This document shows, piece by piece, positions 20,167 to 29,611 of a stretch of DNA of 64,000 bases (position 1 is the stretch's first letter; each line of letters begins with the position of its first letter). Location of the stretch: positions 2,108,001 through 2,172,000 of the forward strand of contig JAGKQI010000100.1 in assembly GCA_018806915.1 (NCBI GenBank), written 5' to 3'. Origin of the DNA: Phytophthora colocasiae. Taxonomy: Eukaryota > Oomycota > Peronosporomycetes > Peronosporales > Peronosporaceae. Under the pieces are notes generated by a model that saw only the letters and a program-made list of their open reading frames with translations, was not told the DNA's origin and did not search any database. The position numbers and the translations under genes are program-made.

Positions 20167-22077
20167 TTACATGCACGCGTGGGGAATCGTGCAGATCGAC
20201 AGCAGCTTGGAGATTTTGTCAAAAGTTGGACGATCACGAGGGTTCTGGGTCCAGCAGCGCTCAATGATCCACCTCAGCTCTGGAGTCACCTTCTTGTCAC
20301 GAATCTGTGGCCGATTGCCATCCTTCGCGAATAGCACAGCGGCAAACGGACCCTTGCCTACAAACTGCCGCAGGTTCTGCGAATACGGTTCCTCCTCGTG
20401 CAGAACCTCGTTCATCAACACACCGAACGAGTACACGTCCGTCTTTTCGTTGGCGACCACGCTGGAGTTCAGCAGCTCCGGAGCCATATAGGCAGCCGTA
20501 CCGCCAGCAATTCCTTCGAAGTCGGCGTCCTCATCTCTGTCGCCACCGGAACCACCGAGCATGTGTGACGACGTGGTGCTGGCCGTTTTGGCTCGAAATG
20601 TTGCAAGTCCGAAGTCGGCGATCTTGGCATGGAAATCGTCGGTGATCAGCACGTTCTGCGGCTTCAAGTCACCGTGCGTCACATTGCACTCGTGCAATTG
20701 TGCCATGCCGTACGCGATGCCGAGAAGGATGTTGAGCTTGATGCGTCCATCTGTCATCTTGGCTTCCACGTTTGGGTCTTCGCAGTAGTGGAGAAGGTAG
20801 CTGAGACTTCCGTTCGACACGTACTCCATGACAAGACTGACGGGATTGAGCGTGTATCCGTACAGTTCAACAATGTTTGGGTGATCACCAAGCATACCGA
20901 GGATGATCGTCTCTCGGATGAACATTTTCCGGTCCTTCTTGGTGAGTTTGGCAGCATGGAGCTTCTTGATAGCGACTTGCTTGTCGTCCCATTTGCCCTT
21001 GTATACACTGCCGAATCCTCCTTGACCCAACATTTTTTCTTCCTCAAGCATCAGATTGTTGTCAAGGTCGAGCTGAATGACACTGCTTTTGGGCATGAAA
21101 ATGTCTCCTGCGTCGGTATCAATATTCGCGAAAGCTGCACGAAGCTGTGAAGTAGCTTGAACTGGTTCTGTCTCTGGGACCATCTCCACTGTCACTTGGC
21201 GCTGGTTCTGCAATAGTCTCTCAAAGAGTCGATCCTGTAGACGTTTGTTCTCGTAGTACTCGTCTCTCTTGTCCTGTTGGTGTAGAGCTGGTGATCCGCC
21301 AATAAAGTGACGCGACACAGCCTTTGTCATGTCGGGAGATCCATCCTTAAGACTTGGCACCCAAGCAGGTAAAGGATCAGCTGGATGCCAGCGTTGTGCT
21401 TGGCTCTGGACCCACTGCTTCCCTTTGGTAGTGCGCAGATCCGGGATGCCAGCCTTGGTGACTGGTACATCACGTGGAACTCCTTCCAGTCGTTGTGGAG
21501 GCTTCGTAGTGATAAAACTATCACCGTTGAGTAACATTTTCGCCATCTTCTCAGCCACCTCACGTGAAGACTTGTAGCGCATATCCAGCTTCCCGTCCTT
21601 CGTGAAGTGAAACTGCTGATTGTTCGATGGAACAGGGGGAGGAACTGGTGTAGTAGACTGCTTAAGCTGCTGGGTGATTGCCTGAGAGCTCTTATAGCGC
21701 ACATCCAGCTTCCCACTCTTCGTGTAGTGCAAGTTACTGTTCATCACTGGAGCGGGTGGAGCTGCTGCTTCAGCCATGGCAGCCTTGGAACTGTTATATC
21801 GCATGTCAAGTGCTCCACTCTTGGTATAATGGAGATCTGACGCCCTGTAGCTGCTTCCTCCTCCACCATTAGAAGCCACAGCAGCCTTGGAACTGTTATA
21901 ACGCATGTCCAGATTTCCACTTTTCGTATAGTGGAGACCTGAAGAGGAGGAAGTTCTACTCCTTCCCCCTCCGTAGCTGACGTAACCTCCTCCACCTCCA
22001 TATCCAGAAGAGACAGCGGCCTTGGAACTGCTGTAGCGCATGTCCAGACCACCACTTTTCGTGTAGTGCAGACTCAT
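20167..22077 (-). CDS. TKL-type protein kinase with N-terminal KSG..DMRY repeats
   Basis: 636 aa, single exon. Five N-terminal repeats of about 22 or more residues carry LHYTKSG.LDMRY.SSKAA (the fifth is FHFTKDGKLDMRYKSSRE), then two looser units (VPVTKAGIPDLRT, LKDGSPDM). The kinase domain spans about 345-630: Gly loop GQGGFGSVYKG, VAIKKL Lys, HGDLKPQN catalytic loop (HGD instead of HRD), DFG, and MAPEL with VYSFGVL. It matches the tyrosine-kinase-like group common in oomycetes. Key residues are present, so it is probably active. It shares a 651-nt near-identical segment with the inverted copy at 22458-24304. Substrates are unknown. Confidence 0.88.
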   Translation of the reverse strand: MSLHYTKSGGLDMRYSSSKAAVSSGYGGGGGYVSYGGGRSRTSSSSGLHYTKSGNLDMRYNSSKAAVASNGGGGSSYRASDLHYTKSGALDMRYNSSKAAMAEAAAPPAPVMNSNLHYTKSGKLDVRYKSSQAITQQLKQSTTPVPPPVPSNNQQFHFTKDGKLDMRYKSSREVAEKMAKMLLNGDSFITTKPPQRLEGVPRDVPVTKAGIPDLRTTKGKQWVQSQAQRWHPADPLPAWVPSLKDGSPDMTKAVSRHFIGGSPALHQQDKRDEYYENKRLQDRLFERLLQNQRQVTVEMVPETEPVQATSQLRAAFANIDTDAGDIFMPKSSVIQLDLDNNLMLEEEKMLGQGGFGSVYKGKWDDKQVAIKKLHAAKLTKKDRKMFIRETIILGMLGDHPNIVELYGYTLNPVSLVMEYVSNGSLSYLLHYCEDPNVEAKMTDGRIKLNILLGIAYGMAQLHECNVTHGDLKPQNVLITDDFHAKIADFGLATFRAKTASTTSSHMLGGSGGDRDEDADFEGIAGGTAAYMAPELLNSSVVANEKTDVYSFGVLMNEVLHEEEPYSQNLRQFVGKGPFAAVLFAKDGNRPQIRDKKVTPELRWIIERCWTQNPRDRPTFDKISKLLSICTIPHACM

Positions 22078-22457
22078 ACAGCTTTAAAACGAAGCTTATC
22101 CTGAATGGTTTCTTACTGGATCGATTTTGAAGACTCTTTCAATAATAATGCGGGAAACTGAACGGAAATGACAGGGATTGATGTAGCCATTTGACATTCC
22201 ACTTCAATATGATCAGCCAATGATCGTTCAGTCTTCAATGCAACCGTCAACGGTAACGAAGCAGTTGTACAGCTTTCGTTCGTGACAAGACTTGATGAGT
22301 GATAGCAGTTAAGTTTAACTTTAAACGTCTGTGGACTGGATCAGAACATGAAACCATTGCCGGTGAACGTCTCCAGGCTAAAGACAATGAAAGAGCTTGC
22401 CCGTTTACTTCCTTGCAACTTTCCAACAACTACCTGTTGAAGCGCAAGTGCGTCAGC
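22078..22457. other. Divergent spacer between the two kinase copies
   Basis: 380 bp with no coding feature seen. Probably the promoter of the minus-strand kinase and formerly of the plus-strand copy. It is the centre of a large inverted duplication, but the two halves were not visibly alike. Confidence 0.4.
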
Positions 22458-24304
22458 ATGAGTGGTCTTCACTACACCAAGAGCGGCGCACTCGACATGC
22501 GCTACAGCAGCTCTCGAGCTGCAGTCGCCTCGAGTAGTTCCGGAGGATGAAGGGGATATTCCTCATCAAGCTACTCCTCATCGAGCTACTCTACAGCAGT
22601 TCGTCTTCGTCAGGTCTACACTACACGAAAAGTGGCGCACTGGATATGCGCTACAACAGTTCTCATGCTGCTGTAGCGTCCGGATACCCAGGAATGTCAG
22701 CGAGACACCTCGAACCAGCAGTAACAGTACCCCGTCTTCAGATCTCCACTACAAGAAGAGGGGAGCCCTGGACATGCGCTACAAGTCTTCGCATAAGGCA
22801 ACGACCACCCAAGCAGCTCCAGTAGCTCCAGTAGCTCCAGTGAATCCCGATCTGCACTACACGAAGAGCGGACAGCTCGATATGCGCTACAAGTCCTCCC
22901 GTGAGGTTGCCCAGAAGATGGAGAAGCTGGATCTGGGCAAAAATAAGGACAACGGCAAAGCCCGGAAGGCTTCAGGTGCTCAAACACGACTGCAAGGAGT
23001 TCCAAGCGATTTTCCGCACGAAAGTTGGAGCTCCGAACATGCGAACATCCAAAGCCAAAGACTGGGTTCAAAGTCAAGCTCAGCATTGGCCCGGCTGAAG
23101 AACTCCCAGAGTGGGTCTCTCGCCTCAAGGACGGATCTCCAGATCTGTTCAAAGCCGTTGCCGTCACTTCCTCGGTGGATCTCCAGCACTGGTCCAACAG
23201 GACAAGAAAGACGACTACTACGAGAGGAAACGCTTTGATGAAGTATACGAACAGATGCTGCAGCAACAAAGAGAGATGCCAGTGGAAATGGTCTTCGAGC
23301 CGGAACTGGTCCAAGCCACTGCATAACTCCGAGAAGCTTTTGCCAACGTGGGCGAGGCTGACGGAGCTAACACACTCATGACCACGGCTAACGTCATCCA
23401 GTTCGACTTCGACGATGATCTGGAGATTGAGGAGGAGGAGCCTCTTGGTCATGGTTCGTTCGGTATCTTGTACAAGGGCAAATGGGACGGCAAGCAAGTC
23501 GCTATCAAGAAGCTCCATGCTGCCAAACTCACCAAGAAGGACCGGAAAATGTTCATCCGAGAGACGATCATCCTCGGTATGCTTGGTGATCACCCAAATA
23601 TTGTTGAACTGTACGGATACACGCTCAATCCCGTCAGTCTTGTCATGGAGTACGTGTCGAACGGAAGTCTCAGCTACCTTCTCCACTACTGCGAGGACCC
23701 AAACGTGGAAGCCAAGATGACAGATGGACGCATCAAGCTCAACATCCTTCTCGGCATCGCGTACGGCATGGCACAATTGCACGAGTGCAATGTGACGCAC
23801 GGTGACTTGAAGCCGCAGAACGTACTGATCACCGACGATTTCCATGCCAAGATCGCCGACTTCGGACTTGCAACATTTCGAGCCAAAACGGCCAGCACCA
23901 CGTCGTCACACATGCTCAGTGGTTCTAGTGGCGACAGAGATGAGGACGCCGACTTCGAAGGAATTGCTGGCGGTACGGCTGCCTATATGGCTCCGGAGCT
24001 GCTGAACTCCAGCGTGGTCGCCAACGAAAAGACGGACGTGTACTCGTTCGGTGTGTTGATGAACGAGATTCTGCACGAGGAGGAACCGTATTCCCAGAAC
24101 CTGCGGCAGTTTGTAGGCAAGAGTCCGTTTGCTGCTGTGTTGTTCGCGAATGATGGTAACCGCCCGCAGATTCGTGACAAGAAGGTCACCCCAGCATTGA
24201 AGCGGATCATTGAGCGCTGTTGGAGTCAAAAAGACAGAGATCGCCAAATATTCTCTGAAGTTGCGCGGTTACTCAGCAAATGTTCCGTCCCGCACTCGTG
24301 GTAA
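22458..24304 (+). pseudogene. Inverted copy of the repeat-TKL kinase, N-terminal half broken, kinase domain intact
   Basis: Starts MSGLHYTKSGALDMRY as the partner does, but hits TGA at 22548 and then needs at least four frame changes to follow the repeats (22590, 22700, and twice within 23000-23110). The TAA at 23323-23325 replaces a Gln codon of the partner. Downstream, 23348-24304 is one open frame with a complete kinase domain (GHGSFGILYKG, HGDLKPQN, DFG, MAPELL). The start at 23348-23387 (GTG or internal ATG) could in principle express a bare kinase domain. Near-identity of the kinase domain against a decayed N-terminus suggests recent gene conversion from the intact copy. Confidence 0.85.
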
Positions 24305-24399
24305 AAGCGAACTGTATGAGGTAGTACGTCGAAGTGAATCAATTCGCCTTCGCTCTTGAATTTATCCGGAAGGTGTTCGTAACAGTGGTCTGAAAAAGC

Positions 24400-25386
24400 C
24401 TAGTATCTTTCAAAGACAGAAGGTTGTGGGGGCCATGCACAAGGCCGCTCCACATCCAGCGCTCGATTTTCAGCTAAGTCCTTGTTCATCGGTAAGTTAA
24501 CACCTGTATCTCGGTCTCTTGCGGTAGTTGACCTCCAATTCTCATCACGTTGATCCTCAACTGCTGCTCGAATGCCATGTATCTCATCCTCTAAGCAACC
24601 CAATCGACTTTCCACACTCGACATCTTACTCATAAGAGCACTGGACAGCTCACCGAGTTGGCGACTGAGGTCAGCGACTGCTGTGGCCAATTTATCCGTA
24701 TCGTGAGAACAACTACACGGCTTTGGCGCTACATCTTGGGAAATAGTCTCCGTCTGCACTCCATCGTCTACAGTATAGTAGCATCCAAGTGGTCTAGTCA
24801 GCGGAGTTGCCGTCACTGGCTTCGTCTCAGTTCCATTAGCCTGCAAGGGTGACTCACTCGATGCTCGTGGAACTTGTCGTCCATCGGGTTTCAAGTGTTG
24901 AAGAATACTAGCTGCGTGATTGGTCACTGTAGTAGGAAGTACGTGATTCTCCACTGTAGCTTTGGTTTCTCGTCTCCCCCGAGGTTGAGCCCACACCGCT
25001 TCCTCCCTCCTCTTGAGTCTCTGCAGCTCTTGACGCTTCTGAGCCACTGCTGTCGCTGCATCCGCTACAATTTCGAGTCTTCGAGCAACAAAGTGTTTGG
25101 ACAGGAACTGAGACACACTTAAGGACGGGAAGCATCGGAATTCGTCCCGTAACAGACGGAAGCAGCTCTCCACGAAGCGCGCGTCCGTCTTCCCGTACAG
25201 ATCGTAACCTTTGTTCACCAGGAACTGAGCCACGTCTCGAGACGAATCCAGCAGGACAAAGTGCAGCACTCGCAGCAGATCAGCAACGTCCCCATTCTCG
25301 AGTTGCAGTGCGCTTAGCTGTGGGTATTGGGCGGTTCGAAGGAGCTTCCGGAGCCGCTCGGCAGCGTTGCGTAACTCCTCACTCAT
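24400..25386 (-). CDS. CEP44: Centrosomal protein CEP44-like
   Basis: 328 aa, single exon. The N-terminal 125 residues match the CEP44 domain: LRKLLRTAQYPQ, a helix with LRVLHFVLLDSSRDVAQFL, then KTDARFVESCFRLLRDEF, SVSQFLSKHFVARRLEIV. This resembles human CEP44 in order and spacing (KNDLRFIDAVYKLLRDQF-like). A coiled coil follows (VAQKRQELQRLKRREEAVW), a Ser/Thr-rich linker, then a second helical stretch (ADLSRQLGELSSALMSKMSS). In animals CEP44 binds centriolar microtubules. Oomycete zoospores are flagellated, so a basal-body role is a sensible inference. Converges on the kinase pseudogene with 95 bp between ends. Confidence 0.85.
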   Translation of the reverse strand: MSEELRNAAERLRKLLRTAQYPQLSALQLENGDVADLLRVLHFVLLDSSRDVAQFLVNKGYDLYGKTDARFVESCFRLLRDEFRCFPSLSVSQFLSKHFVARRLEIVADAATAVAQKRQELQRLKRREEAVWAQPRGRRETKATVENHVLPTTVTNHAASILQHLKPDGRQVPRASSESPLQANGTETKPVTATPLTRPLGCYYTVDDGVQTETISQDVAPKPCSCSHDTDKLATAVADLSRQLGELSSALMSKMSSVESRLGCLEDEIHGIRAAVEDQRDENWRSTTARDRDTGVNLPMNKDLAENRALDVERPCAWPPQPSVFERY

Positions 25387-25979
25387 TGAGAAATAATTAT
25401 AATTAATTGTGTGTTTTTTTAAAAAATAAATATTTTAAATGATATTGAATGTGGACATTTGGAGGACAATGGTGTATAAAAGCTGGCATGAAATAATATT
25501 TGAACTGTCAACCAGATGGACACTTTTGTGGCTGAAACCCGTTAATTTCACGGTGAGATCTCACCGTGAAATTTCACTTTTCACAATTCCTACTGTTGCT
25601 TTCTGCCCATGTGCAGCCTACGCTAGCGACTTTACCTCCTAACCGCGTTCACACGCTGCAGGGCGAGGCCCTCTATGCTCGCTCCAAAGGCCCGGCGCTG
25701 CTTCGCGTCGTGTGCAGCGCGGCACCATCGGTAGATTCTCACCGCAGGGTTTTAAGCTATCCTAAAATTTAGGATATGGTAAAATTTAGGTTGAAAATTA
25801 GGATAGGTTGTAATAGAAGGGCCTTTACCAAAGTCACTGCGCTTCTGTGTGCTGCTCGTTGAAGTGTTGTTGCTGACCATTGTTGTGCCCGATCTCCACT
25901 GGGGAGATCTGGTGCAGAGGAGAACCCTCTGTGGAGTCAGCTGTGTCGGTAGGCAACCGACACATCTGATCTCCAGATG
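25387..25979. other. AT-rich intergenic region with a 30-bp palindrome and short hairpins
   Basis: Upstream of CEP44 (minus strand), so it should hold its promoter. Contains a perfect palindrome at 25544-25573, paired cctaaaatttagg-type motifs near 25763-25800, and at 25891-25962 three adjacent short hairpins (GATCTCC, CAGAGG and TGTCGGT arms) that recall those of element B. No ORF worth calling. Confidence 0.4.
25544..25573. repeat. Perfect 30-bp palindrome
   Basis: The left half AATTTCACGGTGAGA is followed directly by its reverse complement; the centre is AGATCT between 25558 and 25559. It could be a protein-binding site or the footprint of a small inverted element. Confidence 0.9.
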
Positions 25980-26304
25980 GGTTCAGTGGCTACTGAGCCA
26001 ACAGATTTGAATTTGAGTTAATTAAGGCTATAGTTTAGCTAAGGTTAATCAAGTGACGATACAGTCTGTGGTCAGTTGACAAGTACGTAGCCAAGCTGTG
26101 ATTGGCTAGTATCGTCTCTCTGGAGAGATGCGCCATTTGTGCGATGAGGAACCGGAGGCAAGAGGGAGAGGATTCATTCCTCTCACAACCGCTTTTGCTT
26201 CGGACTGAGCACGTTCGTAAGGATAGCATAAGTTAGCGGTAGAGAGAGATAAAATCAATAAAGACAGTTGATTAAAGACATTCTCTGAGCGTTTATTCAC
26301 TTTA
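25980..26304 (+). repeat. Left terminal repeat of the copia element
   Basis: 325 bp shared with 37425-37748, from ggttcagtggctactgagcc to gagcgtttattcacttta. It holds a CAATAAA near 26256. Differences are a few substitutions and a small indel near 26160. Confidence 0.85.
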
Positions 26305-26317
26305 GTAAGAGTGCCAA

Positions 26318-27900
26318 GTGATTACCAGCAACGCAGCCAGCAACGCCTTCGACAGGCTCGTCTTTCCGAGCGACCCGAAGCAATTCGGTGTCTGGAAGGA
26401 TTTGATCATCGGTCATCTGCGCCAGAAAAGTGGTCAAGGGGCAAGACGAGCCAGCTTTTGCGTACGAGACGCTGCTGCAGAGGCGGTGCATTGTGCCAAG
26501 CCTCAGAGATGGGTGCGACGAGGCAACGATTCGGTCCAACAAGTGGCAGCAAGTTGTGCTGACCGACCAGGATGCCTACATCCGGTCGATGTTAAGTCAG
26601 GCGCTACCAAGGTCGTACCTTGAGGCGCTGCGCGTCTCTTTCAACGACGAAAGTCTGCCAGCCGCGTGGGCACGACTGGAGACAACGTTCGGCAAATCCA
26701 ACGCGCAAGGAATGGCCACTCTGATTACAGAGTTCGACAAAGCTTTGTCGATGGATATCAGCTCCGTGGGTGAGCTGATCCAGCGCGTCAAGGAGGCGCA
26801 TAATCGGGTCAATCGCCAGTCGCGTGAAACCCTGGGCAATCTGACGATGATCCCCAACCAGTTTGCGGCCATGAAGGTCCTGGCTCTGTTTCCAAGCCAG
26901 TATTAGGGTAATCAAGTCGACTACAGCTCTCAAGGCTTCTGTCTTGACAAAGTCGAGGTCATGCTACGCAACGTGTTCATGAACAAGAGCAGTAGCGAGA
27001 TTCAAGCAATGACTTCGATGTCGGCAGTACCGGTTCATCACGTGAAAAACCGGGCCAGCTTGGGCAAGCGCAAGATTTCGAAGAGCGATGAGTGCTTCTA
27101 CTGTGATGGAAGATACAATCGCAACAACAGGCCACACAGAAGGGTGGACTGTCCTGCGAAGCAACTTGACGAGGCCAGGGGCTGTCACCGATCCAACATC
27201 TTCCAGAAGGCCAAGGAAATTGGTGTTGCTCATGCGAAGAGCAAAAAGGGCGGATCGAAAAAGAAAGTCCGAGTGGAGATTCCGGTGGACGCGGCTTTCT
27301 TCAAGCCGTCCAGCAAGCCAACGCCTGTTGCTGCGGCACGTGCACAAGATCCACTGTGGAACATGCTGACACCGGAACAGGCCAAGGTCGACATTGATGC
27401 GCTGATGGCATCTCCACCCCCAACCCCAGGATCGCCTGTGGTATCGGATACGCTGATGAGTGACGACGACGACGTCGATGACTTCGAACCGAAGAAGGTA
27501 CCGGTGCTTACCGGAAAAGTCTCGGAAGCTCCCAGCAGCATCCAGAAGGCATCTACCGACATCGAGAAGACGGTAAGAGCTTTGTACCCACAACTAATTG
27601 AACGAACAGTTACGGACGTGTCGTGCTGTGATTGGGTGTTAGACTCCGGCTGCGGCTACGGATTAACGGCCGATGAGTCGCTGTTTGTGCGCAAACAGCC
27701 AAGCCAAACGTTTAGTTTTACGTTCGGAGAAGGGAGTAAATTTAACAATACACACGTTTGTGGTGGAGCGGATCTGGCCAAAATCTGGTTGAGGCCGATC
27801 GCGATCGCCACTTGCGCCCAGACACCGACTAACGGAGGGGGTCCCCCGATGATCCGTGATCTTGCTGCGTGTAGTGTTCACCTTGTGTACTCGGTAGGCG
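26318..27900 (+). pseudogene. Copia gag-protease remnant
   Basis: Begins SNAASNAFDRLVFPSDPKQF, a UBN2-type copia Gag. A frameshift near 26430 moves to a frame with YETLLQRRCIVPSLRD and the gag helices, and TAG at 26904-26906 interrupts it where Trp is expected. The same frame resumes (MLRNVFMNKSSSEIQ), passes a Cys-rich knuckle-like segment CFYCDGRYNRNNRPHRRVDC and ends with the protease motif CDWVLDSGCGYGLTADESLF. Homology fades near 27770. Non-functional. Confidence 0.75.
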
Positions 27901-28095
27901 GGTTACGCTCTTCCAGGTGACTTCTGAAGATGTCTTGGGACAAGAAGAATGTCTTGGGTGACGCAGGGGTGATGAGATAGCGTGGGAATACTTCACTCTA
28001 TCTCGAAGGGGTTGATCCGGGTCGTAGGCGAGTCCTCGAGCCTTGATCCGGTCGCCTGGTCTTCGATCCAGGTCTTCCAAAGGTCCAATGTTGGG

Positions 28096-28555
28096 TGTAA
28101 CGGAGTTACACGTACAAGTGGTTGTACCACTTGTAACTCTAACAGTTAGGATAACTGTTAGAGGTTGGATATGGGCCTCAGACCTTGGTGTGCTGTACAC
28201 ACCAATGGATACATGGGCGAACCACATTATTGGGTGGTTCGTGTGCATTTGTGCATATTATTGGTAGAAAGTAACGGATTTCTACCAATCACTGAGCAGA
28301 GTTTCTGCCAACCACACGTTGGCAGACCCTTTAGAAATAGATAACAAACAGTTTTAGGAGGTCCATAGTTGGCTTATGCCAAATTCAATAACAGTTCTCA
28401 TTTTACGGTATTTTGCAGTTTAATTTAGTTATATTTGATTTAATTATACTTATTTAAATAAGTATACTTAAATTAAGTCTATTCTAATTGCACGCTTCCT
28501 CATATACCTAAGCGCGCGTGTACGCCACCTAATAGGTCTAGGTAGACCCATTACA
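28096..28555 (+). repeat. 5' LTR of element B
   Basis: 460 bp. Six perfect stem-loops with arms of 8-12 bp fill 28113-28326, and a 22-bp palindrome lies at 28445-28466. The second half is AT-rich. Confidence 0.93.
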
Positions 28556-28557
28556 CC

Positions 28558-28575
28558 TGGTAGCACTTTGTAGTC
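28558..28575 (+). promoter_or_regulatory. Primer-binding site of element B
   Basis: TGGTAGCACTTTG starts two bases after the LTR. Its complement ends AAGTGCTACCA, implying a tRNA with an A1-U72 first pair, which is typical of initiator Met tRNA. The tRNA identity is an inference. Confidence 0.55.
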
Positions 28576-28604
28576 CGTCCCACGACCGACTGCTGTTCGT
28601 TCGT

Positions 28605-29591
28605 ATGGAGTCATACGAACGCGGGGTAGAGAACTCCCCAATGGATGAGGGATCCGCTGGGACCCCTCAAATGTCCGTGACGCGCACGGACTGCGCCCAC
28701 CTGTCTGATCCAGAGTGGGAGGCTCTCCAAAGACTCTCGCGAGTCATTGGAGAGGCAGCGGTAGCTACGATGCTTCGTACGCTATCGCCGACAGAGCAAC
28801 ACGGTGTTGCTCTGGGGTACATTGTTAAGGAGCAACGAGATGTTGCTGCCTCGGTGGCTTCCCCTAAGCCACGCGTGGAGTCGTTGAAACTCCACGTGAG
28901 TACCTACACGGAGAAGGAGGACGAGACCCTCCTTCGTTGGCTTGTCGAACTTGACACAGCCGTTGCGGCTCGACGTATCGTCGATCCGATGTCGAAGGTC
29001 GCGTTCGCCATGTCATGTCTTGGCGGACGTGCGAGGAGTTGGGCCTATGGGCGCCGACTCTCGGATCCTACGTGCTTCGGCACGTATGAGGTGTTCAAAG
29101 AGGAGCTCAAGCTTGCGTTTGAGCCCCCGAAGAACGAGTTCAGATCGAGAGCGGAGTTTCTCGATCTACAGCAGGGCAAGGATGATGTTCACACCTTTGC
29201 CCAGCGTGCTCGATACTTGGTATCGAACATAGTGGCCAACCCGATCGACGAGGCGACCAAGGTCGTCACGTTCATGAAGGGACTAAGAGATGGTCCCGTC
29301 AAAACATATCTCTTCCGAGAGTATCCGAATACTCTCGAAGAGGCGATCAGCCTTGCGATGCAAGAGGAGTTTAGCCGACGTCAAGCTAAACTCCATGCGA
29401 ACGCGCCGAAGCCGGCGCGTCCTGTTGTGAAGACGGGAGGTCCGGAACCTATGGACCTCTCGAGTGCTACGACTGCTGGTCAACAGCAGCGTAGGAACAG
29501 CAAGGTTCGATGTTACAAGTGTAGTAACATCGGTCACTATGCACGCGAGTGCACAGCGGGCGGGCGTTCAAAAAACACCAAGGACCAGTAG
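28605..29591 (+). CDS. Gag of chromovirus element B
   Basis: 328 aa. The gag capsid domain lies at about 85-250 (ETLLRWLVELDTAVAARRI, GGRARSWAYGRRL, YEVFKEELKLAFEPP, RAEFLDLQQGKDDVHTFAQR), followed by one CCHC knuckle CYKCSNIGHYAREC near the end. The start codon is the last three bases of the left arm of a 10-bp hairpin (28598-28621). The TAG stop (29589-29591) is in the left arm of another hairpin. The slippery heptamer AAAAAAC (29570-29576) precedes the stop in the correct frame. The frame is intact. Confidence 0.9.
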   Translation: MESYERGVENSPMDEGSAGTPQMSVTRTDCAHLSDPEWEALQRLSRVIGEAAVATMLRTLSPTEQHGVALGYIVKEQRDVAASVASPKPRVESLKLHVSTYTEKEDETLLRWLVELDTAVAARRIVDPMSKVAFAMSCLGGRARSWAYGRRLSDPTCFGTYEVFKEELKLAFEPPKNEFRSRAEFLDLQQGKDDVHTFAQRARYLVSNIVANPIDEATKVVTFMKGLRDGPVKTYLFREYPNTLEEAISLAMQEEFSRRQAKLHANAPKPARPVVKTGGPEPMDLSSATTAGQQQRRNSKVRCYKCSNIGHYARECTAGGRSKNTKDQ

Positions 29592-29611
29592 GCGCGGGGC
29601 GTCCTACTGGT
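29570..29611 (+). promoter_or_regulatory. -1 frameshift signal of element B: A AAA AAC, 7-nt spacer, 9-bp stem-loop
   Basis: The heptamer at 29570-29576 is read AAA AAC in gag and shifts to AAA AAA in the protease frame, which is open here. A 7-nt spacer (29577-29583) leads to the arms ACCAGTAGG (29584-29592) and CCTACTGGT (29603-29611) with a 10-nt loop. The gag stop lies in the first arm. This fits the standard eukaryotic viral layout. Confidence 0.85.
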
